Shown here one piece after another: positions 14,403-22,370 of a DNA stretch of 64,000 bases. A model generated the notes under the pieces. The model searched no databases and was not told the DNA's origin. It was given only the letters and a program-made list of their open reading frames with translations. How positions within the stretch are numbered: position 1 is the first letter of the stretch; each line of letters begins with the position of its first letter. The translations under genes were made by a program, and so were the position numbers. Source of the DNA: Citrobacter telavivensis (lineage in GTDB: Bacteria; Pseudomonadota; Gammaproteobacteria; Enterobacterales; Enterobacteriaceae); the NCBI GenBank assembly GCA_009363175.1, contig CP045205.1, forward strand, positions 2,108,001-2,172,000, given 5' to 3'.

Positions 14403-15772
14403 GCCGTTTTATTGATTTATACGTTGAGCAGGCCGTCATCGGCGGAATAATGCTTGCAGCAGGTCGCCCAGAGGGTGCGGACATGGCTACCGATGCGATT
14501 GAGGGGCTGACTGAAGACCACTTCACAGCAACGCCTCACAAGGTGGCTCTGCGGTCCTACAAACGCCTCAACGAGTCCGGGGAGAAGATAGACCTGCTGA
14601 CGTTGACCAGCGACCTTGAACGGCTTGGCGCGCTGGAAAGTGCCGGGGGATTCGCTTACCTGGCTGAATGCAGCAAAAACACTCCGTCTTTCGCAAACCT
14701 TGCAGCCTACTGCGAAAAGCTTCGGGAAATGTACCTTGGTCGCCGTATGACCCTGGCGTTACAGGTTGGGATCCAGAAGCTGTCCGAACCAACGACCGAG
14801 GGTATCGCAGACATCATCGGCAACATTCAGGCCGACATCTCTGGAATTGAGCACAGCGCTGACTACGGAACTGAACACATCACCACTGGAATCGATATGT
14901 CGCTTGAAACCATCCAGGCGATCATCAATGGCGACATCTGGAAATACAAAACAGAGCTCGGCATGTCGACCATCGATAGCGCTTTCGGAGGATTCAACAA
15001 TACGGATTTTATCGTTGTTGGCGGACGTCCTGGCATGGGGAAAACCATGTTTAGCACCACAGTGACAGAAACCGTAGGCCTGAAAAACAAAAAGCCGGTG
15101 CTGTTCTTCAGTCTCGAAATGCCAGTGGAACAAATCTCTGAGCGAGTCGCTTTCCACCGGGCGCGGGTAAGCAAAGAAGATCTGCTGAGCAAAGTTAGCG
15201 GGAAAATGGACGAGGCATGGGGGAAGGTTAGTCACTGCATGAAGGAGTTCATCGACTCTCCAATCTACATCAATGACAAGCCATCCCTCAGCGTTCATCA
15301 GGTGCGAGCGGAAGCCAGGCGAATGAGCAAGAAACTGGGTGGACTTGGTGTGGTCATTGTCGATTACCTCCAGAAGATGCGCATGTCTGACCCTGAGAAC
15401 ATGAACCGCAGCGTAGGGGAGATCGCCACCGGCCTGAAAAACCTGGCGAAAGAGTTGCGTTGCCCGGTCATCGCACTGGCTCAGCTTAACCGTAAGGTCG
15501 AAGAACGTGCTAATAAGCGCCCGGTCGCAGCTGACCTCCGCGAGTCCGGTGTTATCGAGCAGGAAGCCGATGTGATTTTCATGATCTACCGGGATGAGAA
15601 ATACAACCCGAACACCGAACTGAAAGGCATCACCGAAATCATCTGTGTGAAGTCCCGCCATGCGCCAGGGGCAGAAAAGACCTACCACTTCAGCAGCCGC
15701 TACTCCGGCCTGGACCCGGTAGATTTCACCTACAGCGGCCAGATGCAACAGGAGGCTGACTATGAGTGCTAA
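14399..15772 (+). CDS. DnaB-like replicative helicase
   Basis: 457 residues. N-terminal DnaB domain (1-110: EQAVIGGIMLA, LAECSKNTPSFANLAAYCEK) and a RecA-type motor with Walker A GGRPGMGKT (208-216), Walker B VVIVDYLQKM and the QLNRKVEERANKRPVAADLR motif with ESGVIEQEADVI. Phages of the P22 type encode their own helicase instead of the lambda P loader. Start overlaps the O-like stop by 4 bp. Confidence 0.93.
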   Translation: MSRFIDLYVEQAVIGGIMLAAGRPEGADMATDAIEGLTEDHFTATPHKVALRSYKRLNESGEKIDLLTLTSDLERLGALESAGGFAYLAECSKNTPSFANLAAYCEKLREMYLGRRMTLALQVGIQKLSEPTTEGIADIIGNIQADISGIEHSADYGTEHITTGIDMSLETIQAIINGDIWKYKTELGMSTIDSAFGGFNNTDFIVVGGRPGMGKTMFSTTVTETVGLKNKKPVLFFSLEMPVEQISERVAFHRARVSKEDLLSKVSGKMDEAWGKVSHCMKEFIDSPIYINDKPSLSVHQVRAEARRMSKKLGGLGVVIVDYLQKMRMSDPENMNRSVGEIATGLKNLAKELRCPVIALAQLNRKVEERANKRPVAADLRESGVIEQEADVIFMIYRDEKYNPNTELKGITEIICVKSRHAPGAEKTYHFSSRYSGLDPVDFTYSGQMQQEADYEC

Positions 15773-16076
15773 GACGATGAAAGGCAAACAGGTAATCCTG
15801 CGTTATCTCGAAACGCACCGGACCTTCACCGCGAAGGATGTGGCCACAGAGTGCGGCATGACCATCAACTGCATCACGAAGAACGCTATCGATCTGGAGC
15901 GGGCCCGGAAGATTGTGCGCGTGAGCAAGGTATGGCGAACGGTGACTTATCGCCTGGCCACGCAGGAAGAGCAGGCCGGTACCGCACGCAGCTGCACCAA
16001 CGGAATATTTCAGGAATGCCGCAACAGCGCGGCTATGAAGCGAGTATTGATGGTTTGGGGGAGGGAAGGGGTATGA
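15762..16076 (+). CDS. Small winged-helix phage protein
   Basis: 104 residues. GKQVILRYLETHRTFTAKDV, ATECGMTINCITKNAIDLER, and VWRTVTYRLA form a winged-helix pattern, suggesting DNA binding. It overlaps the helicase gene by 11 bp and the next gene by 4 bp. Role in replication or regulation unknown. Confidence 0.6.
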   Translation: MSAKTMKGKQVILRYLETHRTFTAKDVATECGMTINCITKNAIDLERARKIVRVSKVWRTVTYRLATQEEQAGTARSCTNGIFQECRNSAAMKRVLMVWGREGV

Positions 16077-16441
16077 GCAACAAATACGAAGATCTGATTA
16101 AAAACGCCAGGATGAATGCCGACTGCGGTGAGCACATGTCACCGACAGAGGTTACGACTCTGCTTAACGTGGTTGAAACCACATTCGCGGCGCTGGCTGC
16201 GGAAGTGTACGACCTGAAACATCCTGGCACATACCTGCCATCGAAACGCGAAACTCCTGCTACGGACGCCTTCCTGGCTGAAGTGCGGGCGCAGGGTGTG
16301 GAGTCGTTTGCTGAAAGCCAGAAGGAATACGTCAGAATGAACCGCTACGAATTGGATTCCATGACTCGCGCTTCATATTGCGGAAGTGCTGTTGATGCTG
16401 AACGATTCGCCACCCAGCTTCGCAAAGGAGTGCAGTCATGA
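16073..16441 (+). CDS. Phage protein, unknown
   Basis: 122 residues (MSNKYEDLIKNARMNADCGE...). The helical AEVRAQGVESFAES segment is typical of mosaic accessory proteins in lambdoid prophages. ATG overlaps both neighbours in the ATGA fashion. Confidence 0.55.
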   Translation: MSNKYEDLIKNARMNADCGEHMSPTEVTTLLNVVETTFAALAAEVYDLKHPGTYLPSKRETPATDAFLAEVRAQGVESFAESQKEYVRMNRYELDSMTRASYCGSAVDAERFATQLRKGVQS

Positions 16442-16719
16442 GCAAATTAACAATCGATTTACTCGTCATGGATGATGCCTGCGACCCATATATTTGCGGC
16501 GTTCGTGGAGCTTGCACCATTGAAGACTTGCAAGCTATTGAGAAGGAAATTGTTGAAAACCGAGGCGACCATTTGCCAACAGATGGTACCTACACCATCG
16601 AGGCCAGTTTCTTTGAAGGTCAGTACGGTGAATATGGTCGATGCGAATTATCTCCAGGGTGGGAGTGGGAGATTATTGAGTTTTCCACTTTTGATTTTGG
16701 TGAGGAGGCCGCCCAATGA
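16438..16719 (+). CDS. Phage protein, unknown
   Basis: 93 residues, acidic (MSKLTIDLLVMDDACDPYIC...); the Trp-rich region GWEWEIIEFSTFDFGEE is at the end. Coupled by 4-bp overlaps to both neighbours. No family recognised. Confidence 0.55.
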   Translation: MSKLTIDLLVMDDACDPYICGVRGACTIEDLQAIEKEIVENRGDHLPTDGTYTIEASFFEGQYGEYGRCELSPGWEWEIIEFSTFDFGEEAAQ

Positions 16720-17087
16720 GCAACATCGACAAACAGGCGCTGCGTGAAGCGGCGGAGAAAGCATTACCAGCGATGAAACGCCTGCTGATGATGCCTAACG
16801 ATGAGTTATTTGATGAGGCGTTGTTAAACGTCGATGGTGATGTTGACGCGGCGAATGCATTTAACTTGCTCTCTGGACCGGAAACTATGCTGGCGCTGCT
16901 GGATGAGCTGGAAGCCGCAGAGAAGCTGATTGCTGAGCTGGAGTTGAAACTAGAAGCCGCAGACAAATTGCAGGATAGCGCGTTTCGTCATGGTCTCCAG
17001 CATGGCTTTAGTTACGGGCAAACGGATAATCAGGCGGGGTTCGAGCAAGCCATCCAGGCATATGGTCAGCAGTGGAAAGGAGAGTGA
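16716..17087 (+). CDS. Ead/Ea22-like phage protein
   Basis: 123 residues. The start (SNIDKQALREAAEKALPA) and the LLDELEAAEKLIAELELKLE coiled coil with the following QAGFEQAIQAYGQQWKG are the typical modules of Ead/Ea22-like proteins, variable mosaic accessory proteins of lambdoid phages with no proven function. Confidence 0.6.
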   Translation: MSNIDKQALREAAEKALPAMKRLLMMPNDELFDEALLNVDGDVDAANAFNLLSGPETMLALLDELEAAEKLIAELELKLEAADKLQDSAFRHGLQHGFSYGQTDNQAGFEQAIQAYGQQWKGE

Positions 17088-17089
17088 GT

Positions 17090-17266
17090 ATGAAATACGA
17101 AATACCAGAATCAGAAGACATTGAATGGCAGCAGGATATGCTCCGTGAAATAGACAGCGCCCTTGACGTCTTGCGTGATGAGCATGAGCACGCAGTGGTG
17201 GTGGAAGAAATCATCAATGATATCACCGCGAGAATAGCATCACTCCGCGCGTACTCTGGATACTGA
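17090..17266 (+). CDS. Small acidic phage protein, unknown
   Basis: 58 residues from the ATG at 17090 (AAAGGAGAGTGAGT upstream). Entirely helical and acidic (DIEWQQDMLREIDSALDVLR). Follows the Ead-like gene by 2 bp. Confidence 0.5.
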   Translation: MKYEIPESEDIEWQQDMLREIDSALDVLRDEHEHAVVVEEIINDITARIASLRAYSGY

Positions 17267-17276
17267 GGACTAACCC

Positions 17277-18194
17277 ATGAGCCCTATTACCGAAGAATTC
17301 ACCAAAGAGCAGTTACAGCAAATTATCGAAACTGACCACGTTCAATGCGGTGAGGCTTCTTCGCTGGCGCGTATCGCGCTGGCCTCGCTGGAGGCTGCGC
17401 CAGTGGCGTCATGCATCGTTGAGGATGGGGGCATGTGCGTTGATGGATTTGGTGAGTATGTAGGTCACTCGCTGCCAGATGGAACGCACCAGCTTTACGC
17501 CGCCCCGCCAGCGCCGGTAGTGCCGCCTGAGAAAAATGATAGCGATTACGTAACTGATTGTCATGGCGTGCCTAGCCTTGAGGATTGCGCACATCAGCGA
17601 GGGTGGAATGAATGCCGCGGCGCCATTCTTCAGGGTAGCCAACCTGTAAGTAATCGTGATGAGTTGCCGATGGACTACATGCAGGGGCATAAAGACGGCC
17701 TGGAGTGGGCCGCACGACTGGCAGAAGCCAATCACCCACAAACCGGCGACTGGCTTTACGATGACCCTATTGAGCTTGCAAAGGCGATTCGAAAAGGTCC
17801 GCACATGCCTGAATTAAAGTTAGTGCAAGCTGATGCTGATGACAACTTCTACTCGTGGTTTGGCAGATTCTGGCATGAAAATTATCAGCAAAAGAATTAC
17901 ACAACATCTGCAAAACAGATGCTTGGTACGATGGCTGAGTTTGCATTTAGAGCAGGGAGAGAGTCGGCAACTCAGGCTGGCAACTCTCCGGTAATTCCGG
18001 AAGGTTGGGTGATGGTGCCGATTGAGCCGACTGAAGACATGATCGTTAATGGCTTTGAATCAGAGCCTGATGAGAGTTTCAGTGATGAGAAGGAGTGGGA
18101 AGTATACGACGACATGAGTGGATGCCAGCAAGCTGCGCACCGGGCTAAGTTGTGCTGGGCGGCAATGATTGCAGCGGCGCCGAAGTTAGAGTGA
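17277..18194 (+). CDS. Mosaic Ead-type accessory protein
   Basis: 305 residues made of modules seen in many Ead/DUF551-related prophage proteins: an N-terminal TKEQLQQIIETDHVQCGEAS segment, a 'LYAAPPAPVVPPEKND' hinge, a central EWAARLAEANHPQTGDWLYD module, a helical YSWFGRFWHENYQQKN segment and a C-terminal PEGWVMVPIEPTEDMI...KLCWAAMIAAAP module. Function unknown; likely a recombination-prone cargo slot. Confidence 0.65.
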   Translation: MSPITEEFTKEQLQQIIETDHVQCGEASSLARIALASLEAAPVASCIVEDGGMCVDGFGEYVGHSLPDGTHQLYAAPPAPVVPPEKNDSDYVTDCHGVPSLEDCAHQRGWNECRGAILQGSQPVSNRDELPMDYMQGHKDGLEWAARLAEANHPQTGDWLYDDPIELAKAIRKGPHMPELKLVQADADDNFYSWFGRFWHENYQQKNYTTSAKQMLGTMAEFAFRAGRESATQAGNSPVIPEGWVMVPIEPTEDMIVNGFESEPDESFSDEKEWEVYDDMSGCQQAAHRAKLCWAAMIAAAPKLE

Positions 18195-18285
18195 TTCTTG
18201 ATAATCATTTTTCAAAAGTGATGTTATAATTAACCATCGTCGGTCTGAACACCCGGCGATGGGGTTGCGCTAAACGGGGACGTTT

Positions 18286-18384
18286 ATGCGCACACAAAAT
18301 CTGAAGTCACTTCTCCAGTCACAGATGCAGAAATGCACCTGCGATTTTCTGTATTCTGCGCTACCTATCGGAGGTGGCGTATGA
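18286..18384 (+). CDS. Small ORF coupled to ninB
   Basis: 32 codons from ATG at 18286 (GGGGA upstream): MRTQNLKSLLQSQMQKCTCD then FLYSALPIGGGV; the stop overlaps the ninB start as ATGA, and ninB's own Shine-Dalgarno (GGAGGTGG) encodes the last residues. It may be a leader peptide or a small nin-region protein. Upstream, a TATAAT hexamer near 18226 could be a promoter -10, but no good -35 is seen. Confidence 0.45.
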   Translation: MRTQNLKSLLQSQMQKCTCDFLYSALPIGGGV

Positions 18385-18818
18385 GTATCAAATTTTACCT
18401 CCGCGACGAGCAGGTTCGCCGCAACCTCATTGACTACATCAACAAGCAGCCTGTAAACGCAGATTTCCCGCTCGTGGTGAGTTTTGCCGACCCTAAGCGC
18501 ACTCTTCCTCAGAATTCACTGTTCCACGCGCTTTGCGGCGACCTGGCTAAGCATCGCATTGAGTGGGCTGGCTCTGCGTGGTCACTTCCGTCATGGAAAT
18601 CAATTCTGGTTTCCGGTCACTCCATTGCCACTGGCGGGCAGGGGAAGGTTGTTGCCGGGATTGAGGGCGAATTGGTGGCAATTCGCGAAAGCACCTCATC
18701 GATGGGGATCAAACGGATGAATAGTCTGATTGAGTACACCCAAGCTTTCGCCGTCAGCCAGAACATACAGCTTCGCGATGTCCGTTACCGTGGCGATTAT
18801 TTCGGGAGGCTTGCATGA
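18381..18818 (+). CDS. ninB: NinB/Orf recombination protein
   Basis: 145 residues. The NinB (lambda Orf) pattern is clear: FYLRDEQVRRNLIDYINKQP, then AFADPKRTLPQNSLFHAL-like NSLFHALCGDLAKH, and SSMGIKRMNSLIEYTQAFA. Lambda Orf is a single-strand DNA/SSB-binding recombination mediator that substitutes for RecFOR. Start at 18381 has GGAGG; it overlaps the next gene by 4 bp. Confidence 0.88.
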   Translation: MSIKFYLRDEQVRRNLIDYINKQPVNADFPLVVSFADPKRTLPQNSLFHALCGDLAKHRIEWAGSAWSLPSWKSILVSGHSIATGGQGKVVAGIEGELVAIRESTSSMGIKRMNSLIEYTQAFAVSQNIQLRDVRYRGDYFGRLA

Positions 18819-18985
18819 ATAACCCTCTCGCACGCGTCATCACCAACGAAATCTTCCGCGTTCCGGCACGCCGCAAACGTAAGCCCGCGGTTAAGCCGTC
18901 CGACATCCCGACACTGAAGGGCTACACCGCCCGCCTGGTGGATAAGAAATGGCTGCGTCTCGCGGCACGGAGAAAGCATGCGTAA
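18815..18985 (+). CDS. ninE: NinE-like protein
   Basis: 56 residues (MNNPLARVITNEIFRVPARR..., ending WLRLAARRKHA). The RxKRKP, ESD/PSDIPTLKGYTA and W-L-R--AR elements match lambda NinE in order. Very basic; function unknown. Overlaps ninB by 4 bp and ninG by 8 bp. Confidence 0.7.
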   Translation: MNNPLARVITNEIFRVPARRKRKPAVKPSDIPTLKGYTARLVDKKWLRLAARRKHA

Positions 18986-19589
18986 ACCAACCCGCCGTAA
19001 GTGCAAAGTGTGCGGTGAATACTTCGTGCCGAAATTCCACGACATCCGGATCCGATGGTGCTGCCCGGAGCACGGCGCAATCCTCGCGTTGGAAGAGCGC
19101 GAAAAGGAGAAGGTGAAAGCCGCGGCTAAACGCATCAAGGAGCAGAAAGAGGCAGAGAAGGCCGGGCGCAAGCGTCGTGCTGAACGTCGCAACGAGTTGA
19201 AGCCAATCCGCCACTGGGTGCAGATGACTCAGCGAGCTTTCAACGACTGGCGGCGCGAAATGCTGTTGGCCGCCGGGCATGGCTGTATATCCTGCGGAAC
19301 GAAGACCGCCTTTGCCTGGCATGCCGGGCATTACCGTACCACGGCCGCCGCACCACAGCTTCGCTTTAATCCGGACAATATCTGGCTCCAGTGCTCCGCC
19401 TGCAACGTTCACAAGTCCGGGAACATTGAGGCGTACCGTGCCGCTCTGGTCGAACTGATCGGAGAAGAGCGCGTGCTGGCGCTGGAATCCAACAACAAAA
19501 CCCACCGATACACCCGAGAAGAGCTCGATGGCATCCGCGCCAAAGCCCGAGCAGACCTTCGCGCACTGAAACAGCAGGAGGCAGCATGA
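18978..19589 (+). CDS. ninG: NinG/Rap recombination nuclease
   Basis: 203 residues. The N-terminal zinc-finger-like CKVCGEYFVPKF...WCCPEHG, a Lys/Glu coiled stretch, and the C-terminal AGHGCISCGTKT...WHAGHYRTTAAAP with CSACNVHKSGN define NinG. Lambda Rap is a structure-specific endonuclease acting on recombination intermediates. Confidence 0.92.
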   Translation: MRKPTRRKCKVCGEYFVPKFHDIRIRWCCPEHGAILALEEREKEKVKAAAKRIKEQKEAEKAGRKRRAERRNELKPIRHWVQMTQRAFNDWRREMLLAAGHGCISCGTKTAFAWHAGHYRTTAAAPQLRFNPDNIWLQCSACNVHKSGNIEAYRAALVELIGEERVLALESNNKTHRYTREELDGIRAKARADLRALKQQEAA

Positions 19590-20269
19590 CCCGCACCGAT
19601 ATCGAAAATTACCAGAAAGCATCGGTACTGCGTGCCGATCCTGAATGCTCATGGATGAAGTTGGCTTCTGTACCGCGGCGCTCATATCTTGGGAAATATC
19701 GCCGCCTCACTCCTGCTCAAAGTCGGTGGGTTCGTTCGTTATTAGGACTTTGGGGAAGAGAGTTTGGTGGTAGTGACACCTCATATCTGTCTGGAGGTGG
19801 CGGCATGTGGTCGATGATACTCACTGGATGGACAGGTGAGCAGCAGGAGAGGATTACTACCGTACTCGCCGGTCTTCGCAAGATGGGGTATTCAGGAGAT
19901 CAGCTTATCATGCAGGCAAAAGCTATCATCTGGCCTAAAAAGTCTCTATCCGATCTGATGGGAAATGCTGCTGATGAAGAAGAGGCTGAATTTATGGAGA
20001 GAGTGATTCTCAAATCATTCCCAAAAAATAGCATCGTCTACGAGATAGGGAAGGACTATTACACATGGCGCAAGACCATTAACGATATGGCCCGTTGGAT
20101 GCAGTATCACCACGCGCCTTTCTTGACTGAAAAGCAGTGCATCGATCGCGTTCGGTGGTGTATCGATCTGTTCAATTCTGCTGTCTTCTTCACGTTAAAA
20201 GATGAATTAGGCTTCGAAAATGCAAAAACTTGCGAAAAAGACTTGAAAACAAGTTTTGAAGATGCATAA
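19586..20269 (+). CDS. Q-like late antiterminator (DUF1133-type)
   Basis: 227 residues in the Q position: last gene of the rightward early operon, before the late leader. The HTH-like ARWMQYHHAPFLTEKQCIDR and an N-terminal basic region fit phage antiterminator-like proteins; a DUF1133-type assignment is possible. Not the lambda Q family by eye (no zinc-finger CxxC). Candidate late promoter lies in its 3' end. Confidence 0.55.
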   Translation: MTRTDIENYQKASVLRADPECSWMKLASVPRRSYLGKYRRLTPAQSRWVRSLLGLWGREFGGSDTSYLSGGGGMWSMILTGWTGEQQERITTVLAGLRKMGYSGDQLIMQAKAIIWPKKSLSDLMGNAADEEEAEFMERVILKSFPKNSIVYEIGKDYYTWRKTINDMARWMQYHHAPFLTEKQCIDRVRWCIDLFNSAVFFTLKDELGFENAKTCEKDLKTSFEDA

Positions 20270-20270
20270 T
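20243..20270 (+). promoter_or_regulatory. Candidate late promoter (pR'-like)
   Basis: TTGAAA (20243-20248), 16-bp spacer, CATAAT (20265-20270), overlapping the end of the Q-like gene. Downstream come a long hairpin region and two terminators before the holin, the expected Q-controlled arrangement. Confidence 0.45.
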
Positions 20271-20454
20271 TCATATATGCTCGGACGTCGAAGGCGAAAG
20301 AGCGAGGTGGTGAGGAAAAAGAGGCGGCTCTCACCACTGAACCGCCTAGTTGGTATCTTCGACGCATCGTCTGGTACTCCAACCGTAGAGGGCTGAGAGG
20401 TTCTCCAAGACCTGAGTAATCAGGCCGCCATCTGGATGATGGCGTTGTTATTCG
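20271..20454 (+). other. Structured late leader
   Basis: No gene seen. It contains GTGGTGAG/CTCACCAC (about 20308-20338) and overlapping GAGGCGG/CCGCC pairings, and further on GCCGCCATC/GATGATGGC. Probably the leader RNA region where the antiterminator acts. Confidence 0.4.
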
Positions 20455-20481
20455 AAGCCTCGCCATCGTGCGGGGCTTTTT
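20455..20481 (+). terminator. First late-leader terminator
   Basis: GCCTCGC-CATCGT-GCGGGGC followed by TTTTT, upstream of the tRNA-like gene. Confidence 0.7.
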
Positions 20482-20488
20482 GCATTCA

Positions 20489-20563
20489 GGGTCAGAAGCA
20501 CAGAGGTTGTGCGATCGGCTGTTAACCGATTGGTCGAAGGTTCGAATCCTTCCTGTCACGCCA
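20489..20563 (+). tRNA. tRNA-Asn (GTT)-like gene
   Basis: 75 nt ending in encoded CCA. Anticodon stem ATCGG/CCGAT with loop CTGTTAA (anticodon GTT, 20521-20523), T-arm GAAGG-TTCGAAT-CCTTC and D-arm GCAC-AGAGGTT-GTGC pair perfectly. The acceptor (GGGTCAG with CTGTCAC) has two mismatches, G-A and T-T, and position 8 is A rather than T. It may be a functional divergent tRNA or a decaying one. Confidence 0.65.
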
Positions 20564-20613
20564 AATACCTACCAGGACCATAAGAGCGAAAGCTCAACGC
20601 ACTACCCTCATCT

Positions 20614-20638
20614 TGCCAGCCATCGTGCTGGCTTTTTC
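20614..20638 (+). terminator. Second late-leader terminator
   Basis: GCCAGC-CATCGT-GCTGGC followed by TTTTTCT, between the tRNA-like gene and the holin. Confidence 0.75.
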
Positions 20639-20746
20639 TATTTCAGGCCCCGGGAATCATCATCGACATGCTTCGTTGTTAAATCCAGCCCGTGAAGCCT
20701 GCTCCCTTACTACAAACAGCACCTGCTAACTATGCGAGGTGAGGCT

Positions 20747-21082
20747 ATGAAAATGAATGACAAAAACCCTGAATTCTGGGCTGCGGTTTTGACCGGACTC
20801 AAAAATGCGTGGCCCCAGATTTTGGGGGCGTCAATGGCCGGACTCATTGCCTACGGTCGACTGATATACGACGGTGCCACCCGTAAGAATAAATGGCTTG
20901 AGGGCGTCCTTTGCGGCGCTCTTTCTTTATGTATCACCAGTGCGCTTGATGTTGTCGGACTTCCGGTATCGATATCACCCTTTGTTGGTGGCGTGATTGG
21001 ATTCGTCGGCGTGGACAAGCTGCGCGAGATCGCTATCAGCGCACTTAAAAAACGGGCAGGAGTGAACGATGACAACCAGTAA
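20747..21082 (+). CDS. Phage holin (lambda-type family)
   Basis: 111 residues from the ATG at 20747 (GAGGTGAGG upstream); another in-frame ATG is at 20732. Three hydrophobic segments (ILGASMAGLIAYGRLIYDG; LCGALSLCITSALDVVGL; ISPFVGGVIGFVGVDKLREI) and a basic C-terminus match the phage_holin_3-type family. It permeabilises the inner membrane for lysis. Overlaps the next gene by 14 bp. Confidence 0.85.
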   Translation: MKMNDKNPEFWAAVLTGLKNAWPQILGASMAGLIAYGRLIYDGATRKNKWLEGVLCGALSLCITSALDVVGLPVSISPFVGGVIGFVGVDKLREIAISALKKRAGVNDDNQ

Positions 21083-21488
21083 TGTTTCCCGCGGTATCCG
21101 CAACAACAATCCCGGCAATATCCGGTGGGGTGATGAGTGGCAGGGCTTGGTACCAAAAGCACAGCGCACTGATAAATCATTCTGCCAGTTCACCACACCT
21201 GAGTATGGTATCCGGGCGATGATCATCATCCTGCGCAATTACCAGCGTAAGCACGGTCTGAACACGGTAAGTGGCATTATTAAACGCTGGGCACCGCCGA
21301 ACGAGAACAACACGCAGGCATATATCAACAGCGTGGCCCAGGCGACGGGCGTCACCCCCGACCAGCGCATCGATACCAGCGACAGCCGGTTCATGATGAA
21401 GCTGTTACAGGCCATCATTAAGCATGAAAACGGTAGCCAGCCTTACGGCTTCGATACGTTTGTTCGTGCAGTCGAACTGGCGGGGTAA
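21069..21488 (+). CDS. Putative endolysin / virion muramidase-like protein
   Basis: 139 residues between holin and spanin genes. The start SRGIRNNNPGNIRWGDEWQG, then FCQFTTPEYGIRAMIIILRN and RWAPPNENNTQAYI are characteristic of a phage family often labelled 'structural protein P5-like' or endolysin. The classical lysozyme triad is not visible. Peptidoglycan cleavage is inferred from the lysis-cassette position. Confidence 0.7.
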   Translation: MTTSNVSRGIRNNNPGNIRWGDEWQGLVPKAQRTDKSFCQFTTPEYGIRAMIIILRNYQRKHGLNTVSGIIKRWAPPNENNTQAYINSVAQATGVTPDQRIDTSDSRFMMKLLQAIIKHENGSQPYGFDTFVRAVELAG

Positions 21489-21490
21489 TC

Positions 21491-22033
21491 ATGAATATCG
21501 CGCTGGTGGAAAAATACTGGAAGCCACTGGCGGTGATGACCATGGTTATCGTTGTCGCCGTGCTGTGTATCCTGCTGGCAAATAGCCGTTCTGATGTCGC
21601 TCTACTTCAAAGTGATAATGATGTTCTTCGCAATAACAACTCGCTGCAGGGACAGGTTATTGCCACTCAGGCACTCAACTTCAACCGCTTCAATCAGGTG
21701 GCCGAGAATTCCAGTCGCCTTAATTCGTTGATCGATGCAGGTACCGAAAAAACTGTCATCGAATACCGGGAGATTCTTCGACGTGAAAAAACCTGTGATC
21801 TGCCTGTTCCTGCTGATGTCGCTGGTGGGCTGCTCAGCTACGCGAACAGTTTACGTGCCAGCGCAATGCAAGCCGATTCCGGGAACGCTGACGCAGCCAG
21901 TGATAGCGCCACTTCCACCGGCACGCTGACGTATTGCCAGGCTGTTCTCTGGATTAAGCCGTTGCTGGCCGCTATTGAAAAAGCGAATAACCAACTGGCT
22001 GGCATACGTCAAATCGAGCAGGACCGAAAATGA
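21491..22033 (+). CDS. Inner-membrane spanin (Rz-like)
   Basis: 180 residues. One N-terminal membrane anchor (VMTMVIVVAVLCILLANS) and a periplasmic coiled coil (LLQSDNDVLRNNNSLQGQVI), DUF2570-type. Together with the nested lipoprotein it fuses inner and outer membranes at the end of lysis. It begins 2 bp after the endolysin stop. Confidence 0.8.
   Translation: MNIALVEKYWKPLAVMTMVIVVAVLCILLANSRSDVALLQSDNDVLRNNNSLQGQVIATQALNFNRFNQVAENSSRLNSLIDAGTEKTVIEYREILRREKTCDLPVPADVAGGLLSYANSLRASAMQADSGNADAASDSATSTGTLTYCQAVLWIKPLLAAIEKANNQLAGIRQIEQDRK
21783..21929 (+). CDS. Outer-membrane spanin lipoprotein (Rz1-like), nested
   Basis: 48 residues from a GTG at 21783, in the +1 frame wholly inside the Rz-like gene. 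Signal sequence VKKPVICLFLLMSLVGC with lipobox LVGC (Cys17) and a proline-rich mature part (PIPGTLTQPVIAPLPPAR), typical of Rz1. A GAAGA-rich stretch precedes the start. Confidence 0.8.
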   Translation: MKKPVICLFLLMSLVGCSATRTVYVPAQCKPIPGTLTQPVIAPLPPAR

Positions 22034-22370
22034 GCCTTATCCCCTTGTGCGGATAAATTACTAAATATCCCCACGCGAGGATAAGACCATGAAGCATTAA
22101 GCGGATTGACCGCAGCCGATAGGCAATGCAGCAGTAGTGATGCTGCTCCGAGTCGCGTAATGGCGAGCCTGTGTAGTGATGGGTAAGGGTTCATAGATAA
22201 CAATAAGCTCCGGGAAGGCAGCGCGATCGCCAAACGCGCACCGGTTATCAGCGGCGATGATGCGACAGCAACTCAAGGGCATGAGCGTGGCCACTCCGGG
22301 AAGTGGCAAAGTATTACAGAAGCTCTTCGCTGAGGGGCTTCGATAATAACAAACAGGCAGGTGATCAGAT
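22034..22370 (+). other. Gene-free segment between lysis and packaging genes
   Basis: About 340 bp. A stopless stretch (about 22190-22340) reads protein-like (IAKRAPVISGDDATATQGHE) but has no start codon, so it may be a gene remnant. A hairpin GAAGCTC-(7)-GGGGCTTC lies near 22320-22343. Two palindromes at the left end are listed separately. Such a segment before terminase often holds cos or pac. Confidence 0.35.
22037..22084. repeat. Two 20-bp palindromic repeats upstream of terminase
   Basis: TTATCC-(8)-GGATAA (22037-22056) and ATATCC-(8)-GGATAA (22065-22084), 28 bp centre to centre. Candidate terminase small-subunit or regulatory binding sites. Confidence 0.45.

Noticed and set aside
14759..15787. 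342-codon open frame opposite the helicase gene
   Set aside because: Antisense shadow of a well-supported DnaB-like gene; no ribosome site and no recognisable protein pattern.
22190..22340. Protein-like open stretch before terminase
   Set aside because: No usable start codon or ribosome site; kept only as a possible remnant.
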